Position numbers and translations under genes: made by a program. 64,000 bases of DNA from Saccharothrix sp. ALI-22-I (GTDB lineage: Bacteria; Actinomycetota; Actinomycetes; Mycobacteriales; Pseudonocardiaceae): assembly GCF_001984175.1 (NCBI RefSeq), contig NZ_MTQP01000052.1:62001-126000 (forward strand). Direction: 5' to 3'. Below, in pieces: positions 27,018-35,866 of this stretch. Numbering within the stretch: the first letter of the stretch is position 1; each line of letters opens with the position of its first letter. The notes under the pieces were generated by a model. The model had not been told where the DNA came from. It saw nothing but the letters and a program-made list of their open reading frames with translations, and ran no database searches.

Positions 27018-28162
27018 ACGGGCTGCGGCTGTCGGTCCGGGCCAGGCTCACCGCCTGGTACGGCGGGTTCTTCCTGCTCGCCGGCGTGGTCCTGGTGACG
27101 CTGAACTACCTGCTGGTCAGCTCTCAGTTGCCGGACGTCGCCACGTACGCGGTCGCGCAGCACGTCGACGGGACGGTGATGCCGGGCGTGGCGTCGGAAG
27201 CGGCGGTGGCCGCGACGCTGCAGGACTACAAGTCCTCGGCGCTCAGCACGCTGCTCGTGCAGTCCGGTGTCGGCCTGCTGCTCGCCACGGCGTTCGCCGG
27301 GATCGTCGGGTGGCTGATGGCCAGCCGGGTGCTCCAGCCGCTGCACGAGATCACCGCGACCGCGCTCCGGCTGGAGGCCGGGGACCTGGACCGGCGGATC
27401 AACCTGGACGGGCCGGACGACGAGCTCAAGGAGCTGGCCGACACCTTCGACGGCATGCTCGACCGGCTGGCCACCTCGTTCGACAGCCAGAAGCGGTTCG
27501 TCGCGAACGCCTCGCACGAGCTGCGCACCCCGCTGGCCGTCCAGCGGACCCTGGTGGAGGTCGCGCTCGACGACCCGTACGCGTCCGCGGACGTGAAACG
27601 GCTCGGCGAGCACCTGCTCGCCACCAACGCGCGCTCCGAACGGCTGATCGACGGCCTGCTGCTGCTCGCCCGCAGCGACCGCGGCCTGGACCGGCGCGAC
27701 TCGGTGCGCTTCGACCTGCTGGTCGACCAGGTGCTTCGGGAAGCCGCACGCGGCGAGGGCCTGTACTTCGGCAGCGACCTGGAGCCGCTGGAGGTGCCCG
27801 GCGACCACGTGCTGCTCATGCACATGGTGGTCAACCTGGTGCGCAACGCGGTCCTGCACAACCACCCCGGTGGCAACGTGTCGGTGCAAGTCAAGGCTCA
27901 CGGACGGCCCGCGCTCGTGGTCGCCAACACCGGGCGGGTGCTGCCCGACGACGTGGTGCCCGGCCTGTTCGAGCCGTTCCGGCGGATGCCCGGCGCCACC
28001 ACGCCCGGCGCGGGACTGGGCCTGTCCATCGTCCGCTCGATCGCGCATGCTCATCAGGGCACGGTCACCGCGGAGGCCATCCCGGACGGCGGGCTGGTCG
28101 TCGAGGTGAACCTTCCGGTAACGGACGTGCGGACACCGCCGACATACGGCAAGATCACATGA
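27014..28162 (+). CDS. Sensor histidine kinase
   Basis: A 382-residue kinase with two membrane helices (about residues 17-37 and 82-105) around a short external loop of about 45 residues, a HAMP domain (to about 157), His168 in ANASHELRTPLAV, and an ATPase domain with LVRNAVLHN and GAGLGLSIV. The G1 box is atypical (VVANTGRVL rather than DxGxG), as in other kinases of this subgroup. The small sensor loop suggests that signals come through the membrane or a partner, such as the antibiotic/transporter complexes encoded divergently. Confidence 0.92.
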   Translation: MNGLRLSVRARLTAWYGGFFLLAGVVLVTLNYLLVSSQLPDVATYAVAQHVDGTVMPGVASEAAVAATLQDYKSSALSTLLVQSGVGLLLATAFAGIVGWLMASRVLQPLHEITATALRLEAGDLDRRINLDGPDDELKELADTFDGMLDRLATSFDSQKRFVANASHELRTPLAVQRTLVEVALDDPYASADVKRLGEHLLATNARSERLIDGLLLLARSDRGLDRRDSVRFDLLVDQVLREAARGEGLYFGSDLEPLEVPGDHVLLMHMVVNLVRNAVLHNHPGGNVSVQVKAHGRPALVVANTGRVLPDDVVPGLFEPFRRMPGATTPGAGLGLSIVRSIAHAHQGTVTAEAIPDGGLVVEVNLPVTDVRTPPTYGKIT

Positions 28163-28254
28163 AGATATCGGTGAACACGGCGAGTCTCCAACGTCAAGGC
28201 GGCACGCCGCATTAACGTCAGTACCTGGCGAGGTGAGTCATTCGGGAGGCCATG

Positions 28255-29172
28255 ATGCGAGCGTTGCGAGTCATCGGGCTCGAAGACGACGGCAAGTCCG
28301 TCATCCTAGAGGACCCGGATCGCGGCGAGCGCTTTGTGCTCCCCGCTGACGAACGGCTGCGCGCGGCGGCGCGAGGCGACCTCACCCGACTCGGCCAGAT
28401 CGAGATCGAGGTGGAGAGCCAGATGCGGCCCCGGGAGATCCAGGCGCGCATCCGCGCCGGTGAATCCGTGGCCCAGGTCGCGGCGGCGGCGGGCCTGCCG
28501 ACCCACCGGGTCGAGCGGTACGCCTACCCCGTGCTGCTGGAGCGGTCCCGCACGGCTGACCTGGCCCAACGCGCCCACCCCGTCCGCGAGGACGGGCCGG
28601 ACGTGCAGACGCTCGGCGAGGTCGTGGCGCACTCCTTCGGCCTGCGCGGCCAGGAGTACGCGGACGTGAGCTGGGACTCCTGGCGCGGCGAGGACGGCCG
28701 ATGGGTCGTCCAACTGCACTGGACCGCGGGCAGATCGGACAACCTCGCGCACTGGGCGTTCCACCCCGGCGCGCAGGGCGGCACGGTGACCGCGTTGGAC
28801 GACGGCGCCATGGAACTCATGGACCCCAACCCCAACCGGACACTGCGCACCGTCCGGCCGGTGACCCAACTGGCCCGCCAGGCACTGGAGCTGGAGAAGC
28901 AGCAGGAACCGGAAATCCTCGCTCGCGAGGAGCCGACCCCACCGCCGCCTCCCCCGCCCCCGGTGCAGGAACCGCTACCCGTAGCGGAGCCCGCGCCGGT
29001 AGCCGAAGAGCCACCCGCACCCACCCCGGCAGCGACCCCGCAACAGCCCGCCGCCGGCGCAAAGCCGCAACCGGCCCGCAAGGACCCGCCACCCAAGCGC
29101 GGCAAGAAGAACCACCCGATCGTGCCGTCGTGGGAAGACGTCCTCCTGGGCGTCCGCTCCACCCGCGGCTAG
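28255..29172 (+). CDS. sepH: Septation protein SepH (DUF3071)
   Basis: A 305-residue cell-division protein. The N-terminal DUF3071 domain (MRALRVIGLEDDG through the helix-turn-helix-like REIQARIRAGESVAQVAAAAG) is followed by a Pro/Ala-rich linker and the conserved C-terminal HPIVPSWEDVLLGVRS. In Streptomyces and mycobacteria SepH binds FtsZ and promotes assembly (established knowledge). ATG 28255 was chosen over the ATG at 28252 for spacing from GGGAGG and family starts. It ends at a clean terminator. Confidence 0.95.
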   Translation: MRALRVIGLEDDGKSVILEDPDRGERFVLPADERLRAAARGDLTRLGQIEIEVESQMRPREIQARIRAGESVAQVAAAAGLPTHRVERYAYPVLLERSRTADLAQRAHPVREDGPDVQTLGEVVAHSFGLRGQEYADVSWDSWRGEDGRWVVQLHWTAGRSDNLAHWAFHPGAQGGTVTALDDGAMELMDPNPNRTLRTVRPVTQLARQALELEKQQEPEILAREEPTPPPPPPPPVQEPLPVAEPAPVAEEPPAPTPAATPQQPAAGAKPQPARKDPPPKRGKKNHPIVPSWEDVLLGVRSTRG

Positions 29173-29192
29173 CACCCGGGTCGAACCACCGG

Positions 29193-29220
29193 AAGGGCCT
29201 CCGCCAAAGCGGAGGCCCTT
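29193..29220 (+). terminator. sepH intrinsic terminator
   Basis: AAGGGCCTCCGC-caaa-GCGGAGGCCCTT is a perfect 12-bp stem with a 4-nt loop, followed by TT. It starts 20 bp after the sepH stop and is one of the most canonical terminators in the window. Confidence 0.92.
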
Positions 29221-29278
29221 TTCGCGTACTGGCCCGCAAGCCCAAGCGCCCCCACCAGCCCACAACGGACCCGCAGGT

Positions 29279-29356
29279 GGCCGACGAGGCTCGATTTGAC
29301 ATGGGTTCGGGTGCCTTAGGCTGGTCGTAAGGGCCCCATGTCAAATCGAGCCGGAC
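29279..29356 (+). repeat. Dispersed palindromic repeat, copy 1
   Basis: The arm GGCTCGATTTGACATGGG (29288-29305) pairs with 29335-29352 around 29 nt. The flanks GGCCGACGA before and GGAC after are shared with the copy at 57.55 kb, which lies in reverse orientation, and looser similarity continues about 35 bp further upstream. The element is in the gap between sepH and the small membrane protein genes. It has the form of a non-autonomous palindromic element or a regulatory hairpin. Confidence 0.85.
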
Positions 29357-29406
29357 CCAACCCCGAACCGGTTTACCACGAGTGATCAAGCGGGTAACCG
29401 GGCGCC

Positions 29407-29781
29407 ATGCTGGGACGACTGGTCGTCGGGGCCGCGCTGGGCGCCGGGTTGGGTGCGGCCTGGTGGGGGCTGCGCGAGTTGATCGCGTCCGGGGCCGTCT
29501 GCTCGACCGACGACTGGGACTGCCTGGCGTTGGGCCTGATCGCGATGCCGATCAGCCTGGTGGTGGGCGTGCTGCTGGCGTGGATCGTGCTGAAGGCCGC
29601 CCGCCAGGATCGCCCGCTCGGGTTCGCGGCGGTCGGCGTGACGTTCACCGCCGCCCTCACCCTGCTGACCGTGTGGGTGTCGGTCCCGGCAGGGTCACTC
29701 GCGGCCGGGGTGATCGGATTCGTGCTGGCCGCACCGGTGACAGCACGGCACCCGGTCAGCCACACTGCTGCCCGTGACTGA
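29407..29781 (+). CDS. Small four-helix membrane protein
   Basis: 124 residues with about four hydrophobic helices (near 3-25, 43-63, 70-92 and 95-110) and two Cys in the first external loop (VCSTDDWDC). I do not recognise the family. It overlaps the next membrane-protein gene by 8 bp, so both are probably inserted together. A palindromic repeat lies just upstream. Confidence 0.7.
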   Translation: MLGRLVVGAALGAGLGAAWWGLRELIASGAVCSTDDWDCLALGLIAMPISLVVGVLLAWIVLKAARQDRPLGFAAVGVTFTAALTLLTVWVSVPAGSLAAGVIGFVLAAPVTARHPVSHTAARD

Positions 29782-30205
29782 CACCCCACGCCCCACGGCG
29801 GGCGGCTTCGCGTTCAAGGTGCTCCTGCGCGTCGTGGTGTCGGCCGTCGTCGGTGCCGCGCTGCTCATCGCGTGGATCTGGGCCTACCGCGCCGGGACCC
29901 TCGAACGGGTGGTCAACCAGACCGACCTGGGCCAGTTCATCCTGTTGGTCGTGATCGGCCTGCCGATCGCGCTGCTGGTCAGCGCGTTGCTGGCCGGGCC
30001 GTTGCTGTGGCTGCTGCGGGTCCGGCCGGTGTGGCCGATCGTGTTGACCGGGCCGATCCTGCTGGGCCTGGCGCACTACTTCAAACTGCCCGAGCAGTTC
30101 GCCACCCTCGGCGACAAGTGGACCGTTCTCACCCTGCTGGCCGGCGCCAGCTACGGCCTCGCCGGCCTGCTCACCGCGCCCACCATCCTGCGCAAAAAGA
30201 AGTAA
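29774..30205 (+). CDS. Small membrane protein
   Basis: 143 residues, starting GTG 29774. About four hydrophobic helices and a basic tail (LRKKK). Function not recognised. It is coupled to the previous gene, and its stop codon directly abuts the stop of the convergent gene at 30206 with no intervening base. Confidence 0.7.
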   Translation: MTDTPRPTAGGFAFKVLLRVVVSAVVGAALLIAWIWAYRAGTLERVVNQTDLGQFILLVVIGLPIALLVSALLAGPLLWLLRVRPVWPIVLTGPILLGLAHYFKLPEQFATLGDKWTVLTLLAGASYGLAGLLTAPTILRKKK

Positions 30206-30433
30206 TTACTCCGGCACGGGCACAGCGTCGAGCACCGCGTCGTCGAACCCCTCGAACCGGCACCAGTCGGCGGCTTCACCACGGCTGATCGGCCTGGCAC
30301 CCTCGGGACGGGGACCGCTCACCACGTCCCAGCCGTCCGGTGCGAGCACGTGCAACCGCCCGCCCCGCACCGCCAGCAACCTCCCGCGGGGGAACGCCAT
30401 GGTCGGCTCCGCGCGCATGAACCGCACGTCCAT
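30206..30433 (-). CDS. Hypothetical protein, 75 residues
   Basis: A short soluble protein (MDVRFMRAEPTMAFPRGR) with LHVLAPDGWDVVSG and the acidic tail DAVLDAVPVPE. ATG 30433 is chosen because GGAGG sits 5 bp upstream; a GTG start 12 bp earlier is possible. No family recognised. Good RBS and codon use support it as real. Confidence 0.6.
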   Translation of the reverse strand: MDVRFMRAEPTMAFPRGRLLAVRGGRLHVLAPDGWDVVSGPRPEGARPISRGEAADWCRFEGFDDAVLDAVPVPE

Positions 30434-30536
30434 CTTGACCTCCACCTAGCTCGAACTTGCAGGGTCGAACGAGGGAAAACCGGATGCCGATTGTCGGTGC
30501 ACCTTCGTACCGTCAGGGTGGACCGGAGGGGGACTC

Positions 30537-32300
30537 GTGTCGGAAGAACGTACTTCCACAGCCGCCGCAGTGCGCAGGTTGTGGCCGTACCTGAAGCCAG
30601 TGCGCACACCAGTGGCACTGGCGATGACGGCCACCATGCTGGCGATGATGTGCGGTCTGGGCATCCCGCTGATCACCCAACAAATCGTGGACGGCCCGAT
30701 CGCCGGCCGCGACTTGGGCGCGTTGCCGCTGCTCATCGGCCTCATCGTGCTGCTCGGCTGCGCGGAGGCCGCGTTGTTCTACGCCCGGCGCAAGCTGATC
30801 GCCGGACCGGCGTCGGACGTCGAGGCGCGGATGCGGGCCGAGCTGTACCACCACCTACAAGACCTGCAGGTGGCCTTCCACGACCGGTGGCAGTCGGGGC
30901 AATTGCTGTCCCGCGCCACCACCGACCTGACCCAGGTGCGGCGGTTCGTCGGCTTCGCCGTCATCTTCCTGGTGGTCAACAGCCTGATCGTGCTGACCGG
31001 GCTGGGCGTGCTGTTCTGGCTCTCGCCGGTGCTCGGCCTGATCGTGCTGGTGACCACGCTGCCGCTGGTGGCGCTGTCGTACTTGTTCGAGACGAAGTTC
31101 AAGGTCGTCGCGCGGCGGGCGCAGGACCAGTCCGGCGACCTGACCACCGTGGTCGAGGAGTCGGTGCTGGGCATCCGGGTGCTCAAGGCGTTCGGCCGCG
31201 GACCGCACCTGACCAGGCGGTTCATGCGGCAGGCCCGGGAGCTGCGGGACACGGAAGTGGCGAAGGTGCGGATCTTCGCCATGCTGTGGGCCGTGCTGAT
31301 CGTGCTGCCCGAACTGGGTATCGCCGGTCAGCTGGCGTTCGGCTCGATCGGCATCGCGAACGGCACGATGACCATCGGCACACTCGTCGCGGCCGTCACG
31401 GTAAGCGCCTACCTGCGCTGGCCGGTCGACTCGATCGGGTGGTTGTTGGCGGAGACGAACTCGACCGCGTCGGCGCTGGAGCGGTACTTCGAGGTGATCG
31501 ACGCACGGGTGACGGTGACCAGCCCGGCAGACCCGAAACCGGCCGCCACGCCGGTGCGCGGGCACGTCCGGTTCGAGGGCGTGCGCTACCGGCACCCCGG
31601 CGCGGAGCACGAGGTGCTGCGCGGGATCGACCTGGACATCCGGCCGGGTGAGACGGTGGCGCTGGTCGGCGCGACCGGCTCGGGCAAGACGACGGTCACC
31701 GCGCTGGTGCCGCGGCTGGCGGACGTCACGGACGGCCGGGTCACGCTCGACGGCGTCGACGTGCGCGAACTGGACCTGGCGGAGCTGCGCCGGGTCGTCG
31801 GCACGGCGTTCGAGGAGCCGATCCTGTTCTCCGCGAGCGTCACCGAGAACGTGGCGCTGGGCGCGAAGGACGTGAGCGAGGAACGGGTCCGCGAGGCGTT
31901 GAAGGTGGCGCGGGCCGAGGAGTTCGTGGACGCGCTGCCGTGGGGCCTGGACACCCGGATCGGCGAGCAGGGCCTGTCCCTGTCCGGTGGCCAGCGGCAG
32001 CGGCTGGCGTTGGCGCGGGCGGTCGTCGGACACCCGGCGGTGCTGGTGCTGGACGACCCGCTGTCCGCGTTGGACGTCCACACCGAGGCCGAGGTGGAGG
32101 CCGCGCTGCGCCGCGTGCTCAAGGGCGTGACGGCGCTGGTCGTCGCGCACCGGCCGAGCACGGTGCAGCTGGCCGACCGGGTGGCGATGCTGGTTGACGG
32201 CCGGATCGCGGCCACCGGCACGCACACGGAACTGTTGGCGGACAACGAGGAGTACCGGAACCTCTTGTCCACTATGGAGGACGAGGAGGTGGCGGCGTGA
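30537..32300 (+). CDS. ABC exporter half-transporter, degenerate site
   Basis: A 587-residue exporter with six helices (about residues 20-300) and an ATPase domain. Walker A is GATGSGKTT and the signature LSLSGGQRQRLALARA. The Q-loop position reads TAFEEPILF (Glu instead of Gln), and the residue after Walker B is Asp (VLVLDDPLSALD) rather than the catalytic Glu; the H-loop is VVAHR. This pattern marks the subunit with the degenerate ATP site in heterodimeric exporters such as TM287/288. It overlaps its partner by 4 bp. Confidence 0.93.
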   Translation: MSEERTSTAAAVRRLWPYLKPVRTPVALAMTATMLAMMCGLGIPLITQQIVDGPIAGRDLGALPLLIGLIVLLGCAEAALFYARRKLIAGPASDVEARMRAELYHHLQDLQVAFHDRWQSGQLLSRATTDLTQVRRFVGFAVIFLVVNSLIVLTGLGVLFWLSPVLGLIVLVTTLPLVALSYLFETKFKVVARRAQDQSGDLTTVVEESVLGIRVLKAFGRGPHLTRRFMRQARELRDTEVAKVRIFAMLWAVLIVLPELGIAGQLAFGSIGIANGTMTIGTLVAAVTVSAYLRWPVDSIGWLLAETNSTASALERYFEVIDARVTVTSPADPKPAATPVRGHVRFEGVRYRHPGAEHEVLRGIDLDIRPGETVALVGATGSGKTTVTALVPRLADVTDGRVTLDGVDVRELDLAELRRVVGTAFEEPILFSASVTENVALGAKDVSEERVREALKVARAEEFVDALPWGLDTRIGEQGLSLSGGQRQRLALARAVVGHPAVLVLDDPLSALDVHTEAEVEAALRRVLKGVTALVVAHRPSTVQLADRVAMLVDGRIAATGTHTELLADNEEYRNLLSTMEDEEVAA

Positions 32301-34171
32301 CCCCCGCTGAGCAGGACACCACCGAGCAGGACACCACTGAGCAGGAACCGGCACAGGGCGAGGAGGCGTGGCGCGGCGTCGCCGCCGAGGACGTCGAGGA
32401 GGTCGACTACGCGACCGGGGTGAAGTTGCAGGCCCGGTCACGGCGGCTGCTCGGCGAACTGCTGCGCCCGCACACCAGGGCGGCGATCCTCGCGCTGGTC
32501 ATCGTGGTGGCGGAGAACGTGGTCAACCTGGCCGGTCCGCTGCTGATCGCGGCGGCCATCGACGCCGGGGTGCCCGCCGCGCTGGACGGCCGGCCGGACG
32601 TCCTGGCGTGGTGCGTCGGCGGGTACGTGGTGGCGGCGATCTCCGCGACGCTGCTGCGCTGGTCGTTCGTCCGGCTCACCGGCCGGATCGGCCAGGACGT
32701 GCTGCTGGTGCTGCGGGAACGCATCTTCCGGCACGCGCAGCGGCTGTCCATCTCGTTCCACGAGAAGTACACCTCGGGCAAGGTCATCTCGCGTCTGACC
32801 AGCGACGTCGACTCGTTGCAGGACCTCGTGGAGGAGGGCTTGGACGGGTTCTTCACCTCGATGCTGTCGCTGCTGGGCATCTCGGTGGTGCTGCTGTACC
32901 TGGACGTGCCGCTGGCGTTGGTGGTGCTGTCCGGGTTCCTGCCGCTGATCCTGCTCACCCGCTGGTTCCGCCGCCGTTCCGGCCGCGCGTACCGGCACAC
33001 GCGCGGTGCCATCGCGAAGATCATCGTGCAGTTCGTGGAAACCATGAACGGCATCCGCGCGGTGCAGGCGTTCCGCCGCGAGTCGCGCAACGAGAAGATC
33101 ATGGGCGAGCTGAACGGCCGGTTCCGCGACGCCAACACCGAGGCGATGGGCGTGATGGCGGCGTTCACCTCGTCGGTGCGGATGATCGGCAACCTGTCGC
33201 TGGCGGTGATCCTCGCGTGGGGCGCGCTGCGGGTGGCGAACGGGCAGCTGGAGCTGGGTGTGCTGGCCGCGTTCACGCTGTACGTGCGGCGGTTCTACGA
33301 CCCGTTCGACCAGCTGGCGATGTTCGCCAACGCCTACGCGTCGGCGACGGCGGCGCTGGAGAAGATCTCCGGCCTGCTGGAGGAGCGGCCGCAGGTGCGG
33401 GAGCCGGAGGAGCCGACGCCGCTGGGTGACGTGCGGGGCGCGGTGCGGTTCGACCGGGTCGAGTTCCGGTACTCGGACACGACACCGGTGGTGCTGCCGC
33501 CGTTCGACCTGACCGTCCCCGCCGGGCAGACCGTGGCGCTGGTCGGCGCGACCGGCGCGGGCAAGTCCACGCTGGCCAAGCTGGTGGCCCGGTTCTACGA
33601 CCCGAGCGCGGGCTCGGTGCGGCTGGACGGGGTGGACCTGCGGTCGGTGGCCGACGCCGAGCTGCGGCGCGCGGTCGTGATGGTGACGCAGGAGAACTTC
33701 CTGTTCGACGGGTCGGTGCTGGACAACATCGCGCTGGGCCGCCCGTCGGCGACGCGGGACGAGGTCGAGGCGGCGGCACGCGCGGTCGGCGCGGACACGT
33801 TCATCCAGGCGCTGCCCGAGGGCTACGACACCGACGTGCGCAAGCGCGGCGGGCGACTCTCGGCCGGGCAGCGGCAGATGGTGGCGTTCGCGCGGGCGTT
33901 CCTGGCCGCGCCCGCGGTGCTGGTGCTCGACGAGGCCACGTCCAGCCTGGACGTGCCGACCGAGCGGCTGGTGCAGGGCGCGCTGGAGACCGTGCTGGCG
34001 GACCGGACGGCGTTCATCATCGCCCACCGGTTGTCCACCGTGCTGATCGCCGACCGGGTGCTGGTGCTCGACGGCGGCCGGGTGGTGGAGGACGGCACGC
34101 CGGAGGAGCTGATCGGCGAGAGCGGCCGGTTCGCCGCGCTGCACACCGCGTGGCGCGACTCCCTGGCCTAG
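32297..34171 (+). CDS. ABC exporter half-transporter, canonical catalytic residues
   Basis: A 624-residue partner of the previous subunit. Its ATPase domain has Walker A GATGAGKST, Q-loop MVTQENFLF, Walker B with catalytic Glu (VLVLDEATSSLD) and H-loop IIAHR, while its signature is LSAGQRQM. The acidic N-terminus (TPAEQDTTEQ repeats) is an unusual extension of about 50 residues. A heterodimer exporting a drug, lipid or peptide is expected. Confidence 0.93.
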   Translation: MTPAEQDTTEQDTTEQEPAQGEEAWRGVAAEDVEEVDYATGVKLQARSRRLLGELLRPHTRAAILALVIVVAENVVNLAGPLLIAAAIDAGVPAALDGRPDVLAWCVGGYVVAAISATLLRWSFVRLTGRIGQDVLLVLRERIFRHAQRLSISFHEKYTSGKVISRLTSDVDSLQDLVEEGLDGFFTSMLSLLGISVVLLYLDVPLALVVLSGFLPLILLTRWFRRRSGRAYRHTRGAIAKIIVQFVETMNGIRAVQAFRRESRNEKIMGELNGRFRDANTEAMGVMAAFTSSVRMIGNLSLAVILAWGALRVANGQLELGVLAAFTLYVRRFYDPFDQLAMFANAYASATAALEKISGLLEERPQVREPEEPTPLGDVRGAVRFDRVEFRYSDTTPVVLPPFDLTVPAGQTVALVGATGAGKSTLAKLVARFYDPSAGSVRLDGVDLRSVADAELRRAVVMVTQENFLFDGSVLDNIALGRPSATRDEVEAAARAVGADTFIQALPEGYDTDVRKRGGRLSAGQRQMVAFARAFLAAPAVLVLDEATSSLDVPTERLVQGALETVLADRTAFIIAHRLSTVLIADRVLVLDGGRVVEDGTPEELIGESGRFAALHTAWRDSLA

Positions 34172-34187
34172 GGCCTGGCCTAGGGGG

Positions 34188-34844
34188 TCAGAGCAGGGTC
34201 AGCAGAAGGGAGAGCCAGGCGGCGAGGACGCCCGCGACCACGCCGTAGGCGACCCAACGCCACACCGGCGTGTTCCGGGCCAACCACACCGACGGGGCGA
34301 TGCCGCCGACCACCAGGACGTTCGCCAGCAGCGCGAGCCACTCGCTGGTCTCGCCCAGGCCCACCGACAGGGTGAACACGGTGAACGTGACCACGGCGGC
34401 GGTGATCAGGCTGACCGTCAGGCCGGTGCCCCAGGGGGTTTCCTCCTGGGGCACCTGCTGTTCGACCGCCGGCTCGTCGGTCAAGTCGTCGGTCAAGTCG
34501 TCGGTCAAGTCGTCGGTCGGCTCGGCGGTCTCGGCTTCGGTGGGCGCGCTGGGGACGTCCACGACGACCAGTTCACCGGTCACCGGGTCGGCGTAGGCGA
34601 CGGGCGTGCCCATGTCGGCTGCCAGGCGGCCGGCCAACTGGTGTCCGCGCCTGGTCACCAGGGCGATCGCCGCGCCGTCCGAGGGCGTGTCGGTGCGCAG
34701 CACCGCGTCGGCCACCTTCGCCCACTCGTGCAGCGCGTCGGCGAGCCCGGCGCCGAGCGGGAGGGTGTGGGGGTCGACTTCCCGCTCGCCCGCGTCGTCG
34801 CGGCCGGCGAGCACGGCCCGGCCGTCCTGCACCCGCAGTTCCAC
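34188..34844 (-). CDS. DUF2537-type membrane protein with acidic repeats
   Basis: 218 residues: a soluble N-terminal domain (about 1-95), an acidic linker with repeated DDLT units, and three to four C-terminal helices. The C-terminal part resembles DUF2537, whose M. tuberculosis member Rv0882 also lies beside a SpoU methylase (recalled synteny). Start GTG 34844 follows AGGAGG. Function unknown. The linker is encoded by a 12-bp tandem repeat and is probably length-variable. Confidence 0.75.
   Translation of the reverse strand: MELRVQDGRAVLAGRDDAGEREVDPHTLPLGAGLADALHEWAKVADAVLRTDTPSDGAAIALVTRRGHQLAGRLAADMGTPVAYADPVTGELVVVDVPSAPTEAETAEPTDDLTDDLTDDLTDEPAVEQQVPQEETPWGTGLTVSLITAAVVTFTVFTLSVGLGETSEWLALLANVLVVGGIAPSVWLARNTPVWRWVAYGVVAGVLAAWLSLLLTLL
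34474..34509. repeat. 12-bp coding minisatellite
   Basis: TCGTCGGTCAAG is repeated three times exactly (34474-34485, 34486-34497, 34498-34509) with a partial fourth copy. In frame it encodes TDDL repeats in the acidic linker of the DUF2537-like protein. Unit length is a multiple of three, so slippage would change length without breaking the frame. Confidence 0.92.
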
Positions 34845-34880
34845 CTGCGTCCTCCTCTGCTCGATGTGAACGTAGCGTGT

Positions 34881-35657
34881 TCAGGCGATCGCGTAGAAGG
34901 CGATCGCGGCGGCGGTGGCCACGTTCAGCGAGTCGACGCCGTCCGCCATGGGGATGCGCACGGCGAGGTCGGCCGCCGCGATGGCCTCGTCGGTGAGGCC
35001 CGGCCCTTCGGATCCAAGCAGGACAGCGACCTTGCGGCCACGCAGACCGGCGTCGGCCAGGTTCTTCGAGTCGGCACGGGGCGTGAGCGCGGCGACGGTG
35101 AAACCGTTGTGCCGCAGGGTCTCGAAGCCTTCGGTGAGGTTCGGCATCGAGGCGAACGGCACGCGCAGCACGTGCCCCATCGAGACGCGGACGCTGCGCC
35201 GGTACAACGGGTCGCTGCACCCCGGGCCGAGCAGCACGCCGTCGATGCCGAGCGCGGCGGCGTTGCGGAACAGCGAGCCGAGGTTCTCGTGGTCGCCGAC
35301 GCCTTCGAGCACGGCGAGGCGGCGTGACGACGCGATGAGGTCGGCCGGATCGGGTTGCGGTGCGCGGTCGGCGGCGGCGAGCACGCCCCGGTTGAGGTGG
35401 AAGCCGACCACCTCCGCCATGACGTCGGCGGACGTGACGTACGCGGGCGCCGGGAGTTCACCCAGCGCCTCCACGCGGCGGCGCACGCCGAGCAGCGCAC
35501 GGACCGGGTAGGGCGACTGGAGGAGGCGTTCGACGACCACCACGCCCTCGGCGATCACCAGGCCACGGCCGCCGGGGCGGTCCGGGCGGCGGTCGGCCGT
35601 CGACAGGTCCCGGAAGTCGTCCAGCCGGGGGTCCGCCGGGTCGTCGATCTCGATCAC
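34881..35657 (-). CDS. TrmH/SpoU-family RNA methyltransferase
   Basis: A 258-residue SPOUT methyltransferase using SAM to 2'-O-methylate RNA. A substrate-binding N-terminal domain is followed by the knot motifs EGVGDHENLGSLFRNA, VAVLLGSEGPGL and the terminal ADGVDSLNVATAAAI. Start GTG 35657 fits the family; the open frame runs 24 codons further. The rRNA or tRNA target cannot be read from sequence. The neighbour order with DUF2537 is conserved in mycobacteria. Confidence 0.92.
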   Translation of the reverse strand: MIEIDDPADPRLDDFRDLSTADRRPDRPGGRGLVIAEGVVVVERLLQSPYPVRALLGVRRRVEALGELPAPAYVTSADVMAEVVGFHLNRGVLAAADRAPQPDPADLIASSRRLAVLEGVGDHENLGSLFRNAAALGIDGVLLGPGCSDPLYRRSVRVSMGHVLRVPFASMPNLTEGFETLRHNGFTVAALTPRADSKNLADAGLRGRKVAVLLGSEGPGLTDEAIAAADLAVRIPMADGVDSLNVATAAAIAFYAIA

Positions 35658-35866
35658 GGCAGCAGTGTCCCACCTTCGTTTATGTGAACAACGCTCGCAG
35701 ACGTCGGCTGCGCAAACACGGGCCCACAACCAGCAAGTTCTTGCTTATTGTTACTGGCATGTGACAGAGAGCACCGATTTGGGCGTTGGCGGGCAGGTGG
35801 TTGCTGTGTCACGGTTGGCCTCCGCTGAAGCCCCGCCGGAGCAGCCCTACCGACTTGGGAGGCGGC

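Noticed and set aside
29288..29330. TTGACA within the palindromic repeat as a promoter
   Set aside because: No convincing -10 at 16-18 bp spacing in either copy.
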